Of a DNA stretch of 64,000 nucleotides, positions 59,200-64,000 are shown in pieces. This DNA is from Cladorhizidae sp. MBARI D1340-BT2 (lineage: Eukaryota; Porifera; Demospongiae; Poecilosclerida; Cladorhizidae): NCBI GenBank assembly GCA_028752905.1, contig JAQNBH010000007.1, positions 19,860,816 through 19,924,815 of the forward strand, in the 5' to 3' direction. Position numbers and translations under genes: made by a program. The first letter of the stretch is position 1. Each line of letters begins with the position of its first letter. The notes under the pieces are model-generated. The model worked only from the letters and a program-made list of their open reading frames with translations. It did no database searches and was not told the DNA's origin.

Positions 59200-60890
59200 G
59201 GAGAATGGATGGCCAATCTTCTTAGCCAAAGCCCGGCATTACCGTGCCAGAGGTTGATGGAGAGGCGTTGAAAGAGATGGCAGATGGAATCCGCTGAAGG
59301 TATTCCAAGCCAGATACCCTGCAGGCGACCAATAGCTCTGATGGTGGAAACTGCTTCAGGACACCAACCGCCTAAAGACTCGGCCACCAAAGGGATGAAG
59401 AGGACACCGACTTCTCGTCAAGCTCCTGAATGAGCTGCTATTTTCCTGTTCACCCCAATAGTGAGCGCATGTCCATGAGGGGAAGCGGCCCCAACCTGAG
59501 TCAGATGTTGCATCGTTGAAATTACCGAAACATCAATAGCAGCAGGCTGCCCTCTTTCCCAGTTAGGGATGAAAACGTCGGCAGGACGACTGCGGGTACC
59601 TGGGATCAGTGCATGAACCTCCTTCCTAGGGGCTAGTGCTGCTGACTGGGCTGCAGAGAAGACAGAATCTCTAATGAAATCATGACGATGGATTCTATCT
59701 CCGTTACCACCACAACCAACTTGATGGTCACCCATAGAATCGGCTACCCTATGGCAGATGGGAAATGGCACATTCTCATCGAACATTGGAAGCCCTAGCC
59801 AGTAATCAAGACTAAGGCGGAACTCCCGATCATGCAGATAGAGACCCAATGACTTAGAGGGAATAGCATTTAACCAATCTCCAGCATGAGGAAGGGCACA
59901 AGAAAGGGCCAGAGCCTTTGAACGGATGTCAGGTGCTTCAGCAATTAAGAGGTCATAACAAGCTTGGTCGATGCAATGTGAGAGCGGGCGTTGTCGCAAG
60001 GGAGCATCAATAGCCTCAAAATCGGACTAATCAGGCCTGCCGGCGGCCAAGGCAAGATCATGCAAGGCTGGGGCCAGATGGATGGAGGGATCAGGGGTAT
60101 ACCCGAGGATCCTGATAACTAGGTCACCGGATTGGGTCACAGAGCTGATGTAAGCAGCCGAGGCATGAAGAGAAGCACACCTTAGGCCTAGACCACCAAG
60201 GGAGCAAGGTAGACAGACTGGCCTTCAGCAAACTCCACTTGGATACCGGGGCACCAGCAAGGTTAGAGAGAGCATGGCATTGTCAAAGGCAACACAAACA
60301 TCCTTTGATGTAATTGGGAGGAGACAAGTACGCAGAGCAAAGACCACCTTTGGGAGAAATAGACAGGAACGGAGAAGAGAAAACTCCATTTGGGAATCCT
60401 GCAACTCTAGCCAGAACAGCCTTCACTTTGACTACCCGTTGAAGAACAAAAGTCTCACAATAGGAAGGTGGCTCGATAGGGGACCCTAGAAGACTAAAAC
60501 CTTCATGTGAGATAGGGAGTCCAGAGGAAGAGGATTGTTGTCGAAATTGGAACTCACAGGTATGTGCAAAAGCGATTTTGAATGGTTCAATCTCAACCCA
60601 CAAGAGTGGCATTCTTCATCAATGATGGCAAGAGTGGCACAGAGGTAGTACTTAGCAGAGCCACACAAGGTGCCATCATCAAGATACCATACATTTGATA
60701 AGCGTACTTCATCTCTAATTCTTTCCAAAATGGGCTGAAGGGCCAAAGTAAACCCAAGGGGACCAAGGGGATCCCCCTGCTGGAAACCACTACAACTAAG
60801 AATGGTACGATCCCCTAGCCTAAGGTAAGGTTGTTCCCCATAACAACACTACTCCATCCAAGCAGCCATGGAAGGAATGCGGGCTCTCAC
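59200..60890 (-). pseudogene. non-LTR retrotransposon (LINE) relic with restriction-like endonuclease
   Basis: Minus strand, 5' at about 60890. Motifs in order: YGEQPYLRLGDRTILSC, GFQQGDPLGPLGFTLALQPI, VWYLDDGTLCGSA (YLDD catalytic box), CGLRLNHSKSLLHIP, then GGLGLRCASLHASAAYISSV, HREF/YWLG-type sequence, GDHQVGCGGNGDRIHRHDFI (zinc-type knuckle), and RPADVFIPNWERGQPAAIDV, the PD-D/ExK-type signature of the C-terminal endonuclease found in R2-, NeSL- and Utopia-like elements. Frames are broken in at least three places, and the part before the palm domain is absent. A more decayed relative lies at 3510-5035. Confidence 0.8.
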
Positions 60891-61765
60891 TGGTTTTTCC
60901 TTTACCGCTTCCCCATAGCATATACATAGTGGGCGGAGCTCACTAGCTTGACAACACAATTGAGCCACTACTAATGAACACTTTTCCCAGAGACAAGCAC
61001 GCTCTTCCCCGCCCCACCACAAGGTGGTAAGACTTGCCCCACAATAACTTATATTGTCTGATTGGTGTTTGAAGTTAGATACTCTGTGGGAAATGAATGG
61101 AAGAGTTATTATATTGCCTGTATGTTGTTGGCCTCTCTATTCTTTCTTCTCTCATTATTTTCCTCTGGGAGTTGGTTGAGACCATTGTTATTACAGTTTA
61201 GATATTTACATTTATGGGACCTCTATGTCTTTAATACCACCAATTTACCTAATTAATACTTGCCATCAATCCTAGTTCCACAGTAGTGACAAAGTAGCTC
61301 TAAAAACTGCTTACTTACAAAAGTATGAAGATTAACTGTAAACCACGCTTATATTCAGACAAGCTAACCATGCAGGCTAAGCTCACTGGCTCCCAGATGA
61401 CAAGTGGGTTTGGTATTCTATGACAACTCTGCATGTAATATAATTATAGAACCAGTGTTAGGATAATTAACTGCAATTAGAGCAAGCTATACAAACCTCT
61501 GATCTGCTGGCAATGGAACTATTCACTCTCAGCTAACAGCTACTCAATTAATTTGTCATCAATGGCTGCTGGATCAATCCCGATCCAGTAATGGCTGCTT
61601 TAGCCTAGCACCAGTGCTAGTGCTGCATTGAAACATGTTTATAGGATCAAGTATCATCACTACCCATGACTGATTTAAAAAACAATTGCGGACAACAAAA
61701 CTAGAAAATAAAAAACACCAAACATATAACCCAAAGTCCCCCTCAAGAATACCTCCAATGACTCC

Positions 61766-61856
61766 TTACAGGGGCAGAGTTCCCTCTGAATCACCACTGC
61801 CAGCCACTGCTCTTGAGTAACTTCTCTCCTCCACATATCTGTCATCAAGATAACAT
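61766..61856 (-). CDS. possible terminal exon, unrecognised
   Basis: A good acceptor (CTTAGGCTATAG on the minus strand) leads to an open 91-nt segment reading CYLDDRYVEERSYSRAVAGS and ending GDSEGTLPL at a stop. It needs two bases from a previous exon. I do not recognise it, and no polyadenylation signal close by supports it. Confidence 0.2.
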
Positions 61857-63135
61857 CTATAGCCTAAGAAAGCAAGCAGAGAGCTAGTGTTGGTTTATAG
61901 TCTTGCAGTAAGTTTGTTGCTGAACTCATCCTCTGTGGAACTCTTTATGTGCGTCAAATCTCATGCAAAATCTGGCTCATCCATTAGCTACATGGCCACA
62001 TGTATTATTATTCCTACTACTTCTGCAGGTCTTTTGTTAGTACCTACTCTAGAACTTTGGTCTTAGCTTATTTAAAAGGTGTCCCAGTTATAGATAAGGG
62101 GATTTTTTTAATTTCAGAAGCATCAGAACTCAACATGCTTCGGTGTTTACTTATGTGTAAACTTTTTGGGTTTAAAAGTGGGTGGCTTATTGTATTCTCA
62201 CTAGATTGAAAATGTCTCAATTCCATACATGGTTATGAGGTGGCCATCTTGCAGTGTGGCTTAGGGTTGCTATAAACTCCATTGAAAGTCTCACTGATAA
62301 ATGCTGAAGGAAATGTTAACTGCAAGCATTCACAAAGACATTGCCACCCAAACCAACTGCATGGAAGTGGTCTGGGAAATATATTATGGAGCTTTGAACA
62401 ACAGCCATTTGTTTGACTCCTATCTCCCCGTATTGAATTTATGTGGAAGATGTGTGTGTAGTCTTCCCTGCATGATTACATACTGGCAGTGAACTGATTA
62501 TTGCTTATGGAGTATTCAACATGAATACCGTAGAGCTTATAGTTATGAATGAATACAAAAAAGCATCAGCACATAATAATGGACTTACTACGTTAGCTAC
62601 TCCTACCAATAATTCTATGATTCATAGGGAAATGTATTGTTTTTCATAACTATCAATGACTTCGTGAGTATTGCACATCTATTTTACTGTATACATGGAC
62701 CAAACTATAGGACTGGAAAGCTCACAGTATATGCTACAATCTGGTATATTTTTCGATTCCTTCCAGCATACAGTTGAGGGATAGTAAAGAGTGGAAGTTG
62801 AAGTGTTGTTAGTGCTGAGCTTACTTGTGTGCTTGCTACTAGTTACATTGTAAGAGGTTCACTGATTTTCTCAAAGAAGAAGGGAGCACCATTGAGTGGG
62901 AATGAGCCCAGTGTGCTACATGTAGGTGCTGGTTGAAGTAGGAGGTACTACCTACAACAGCAGGGAAGAAGTAGGATCTAGTGAATAAATGAGTAGACTC
63001 CCTCCCTCCATGAAGTGCACTAGGCTCACTCCCATTCAGTGAACTTTTTCATTCCTGAAAAAACAGCCGCCTTGCAATGCATTCTGAGAAGAATTAGCAG
63101 CAAGCTCACAGGCTGGTTCAGCACTTACACCACTT

Positions 63136-63535
63136 TCACTTTCCTTCCTCAACCATAGCTGCACAAACACGATCAGATTGTGATAGAGTTTGTGAGCTTC
63201 CAGTCTATAATTTGGTACATATATGCAAATAATGTCTAATGCTCACAAAGTCATTGCAAATCAAGAAGAACCAGACATTTTCCTGTGCATAGAATTATTG
63301 ATATCATAAGTAAGTATGGCTTAATGTACGTGACATACTAGTGGAAGTCCTCCATTAACATGATCATAAATTGATTCTTGTTTAGTAGTAAGATTATTCC
63401 ACAGTAAATCAAGTTGCGTTCAGGTAACTTTGAGTCATGTTTCCAAAATGACAACCTTACCCCATCCTGACTATTAAATACCACATGAGCTAGCTTGATA
63501 GCATAATTGACAACCATACTAGCCATCCCTTTTTG
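63136..63535 (-). CDS. possible two-exon gene end, unrecognised
   Basis: On the minus strand, acceptor TTTCTGTATTGCAG precedes a 25-codon exon 63535-63461 (QKGMASMVVNYAIKLAHVVF start) with a GTAAGG donor in phase 0. An in-phase acceptor at 63204 (AAATTATAG) opens TGSSQTLSQSDRVCAAMVEE and a stop at 63136-63138. A GTAAGT donor near 63128 could extend a different frame instead. Upstream exons would lie beyond the window. Confidence 0.25.
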
Positions 63536-64000
63536 CTGCAATACAGAAACAGAATAGTTGCTGATGTGTATTGCAACATCATGTAGTCTTCTGGTAGTAA
63601 AAACAGAGATAGAAGATAGATCTTTTGGTGCTTCGATACTTGCCCAGTTTTAACATCTGCTAGTTCTAATCTTAGCAATGCATATATACACGGCACACTA
63701 GAAGTCTTTTTGGACATGTTTTCGCTGAGATATGAGCTCTGTTATTTTTGGGAGGCGGGGCGGTGGTTGTCCACCATATTTTAAAAACTGTGTCAAACTA
63801 ATGTAGTGAGTGTTACTTCCTAACTGCATTCACATTAACTACACATCATGTAACGGAATGTTTACTTCTCATGTCAATTTTTTTTAATTGGTTACATATT
63901 CACATAACAATTATATTCTAGTTTTGGAATTTGGAAATTATTAAAAAGACAAACTTACCCTAGCAAATAACCATAAGGTATCAGGAGGTCATTGTTGTTG

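Larger units (their letters stand above)
60891..64000. other. largely unassigned sequence with possible exons on the minus strand
   Basis: No recognised repeat or family. Two exon-like pieces lie at 61766-61856 and 63136-63535 on the minus strand (see separate entries); I see nothing else here. Confidence 0.35.

Overview
This window is animal nuclear DNA, most likely from a demosponge such as Amphimedon. That placement is an inference from three things: the spliced Eph-type receptor ectodomain carrying an extra Ig-like domain, the crowd of decayed ZMYM1/hAT-like (DUF4371) transposases, and the many minisatellites. There is no bacterial gene organisation, no rRNA or tRNA gene that I could recognise, and no intact long single-exon gene. 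Most short open frames are chance or lie in repeats. An assembly gap of exactly 100 N lies at 42023-42122.

The one gene I can follow over many exons is on the + strand from 9618. It reads signal peptide, Eph-type ligand-binding domain, Eph-type cysteine-rich region, two fibronectin III domains, a Pro/Thr/Cys-rich stalk, an Ig-like domain, a short stalk and a second, nearly identical Ig-like domain (exons 9618 to 28171). A phase-compatible exon at 43608-43744 encodes a membrane segment, a tail of about 33 residues and a stop, followed by AATAAA. If it belongs to the gene, the product is an Eph-like membrane protein without a kinase domain. Its introns hold a mariner element (about 13.87-15.23 kb), a ZMYM1/hAT pseudogene (about 22.98-24.34 kb), several minisatellites and, in the last interval, a 28-bp minisatellite of about 7.8 kb (34186-42022) that runs into the gap.

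Left flank (1-9617): a decayed ZMYM1/hAT transposase (362-3054), a 16-bp-type minisatellite, a minus-strand non-LTR retrotransposon relic (about 3510-5035), a 412-bp foldback element with CTAG flanks (6343-6754), and the C-terminus of a second hAT (6997-7863). Right flank (43.9-64 kb): a LINE reverse-transcriptase relic (about 46.96-47.95 kb), a pogo/Tigger-type MITE (50787-51170), an integrase-tail / C48-protease / PHD-finger element (51228-52366), a roughly 0.5-kb tandem array, a minus-strand LINE with a YADD box (54220-55700), long TTA/CTA microsatellites, and a minus-strand LINE with a restriction-like endonuclease domain (about 59200-60890). Possible exons of an unrecognised minus-strand gene lie at 61.7-63.5 kb.

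A MITE family with long inverted arms recurs seven times (11538, 18662, 24458, 30205, 31055, 43344, 50378). A 20-22-bp minisatellite at 31548-32222 appears to have grown from codons of a Gypsy-type gag gene that it now splits. Mobile elements and tandem repeats make up most of the window, and the receptor exons are islands within them.
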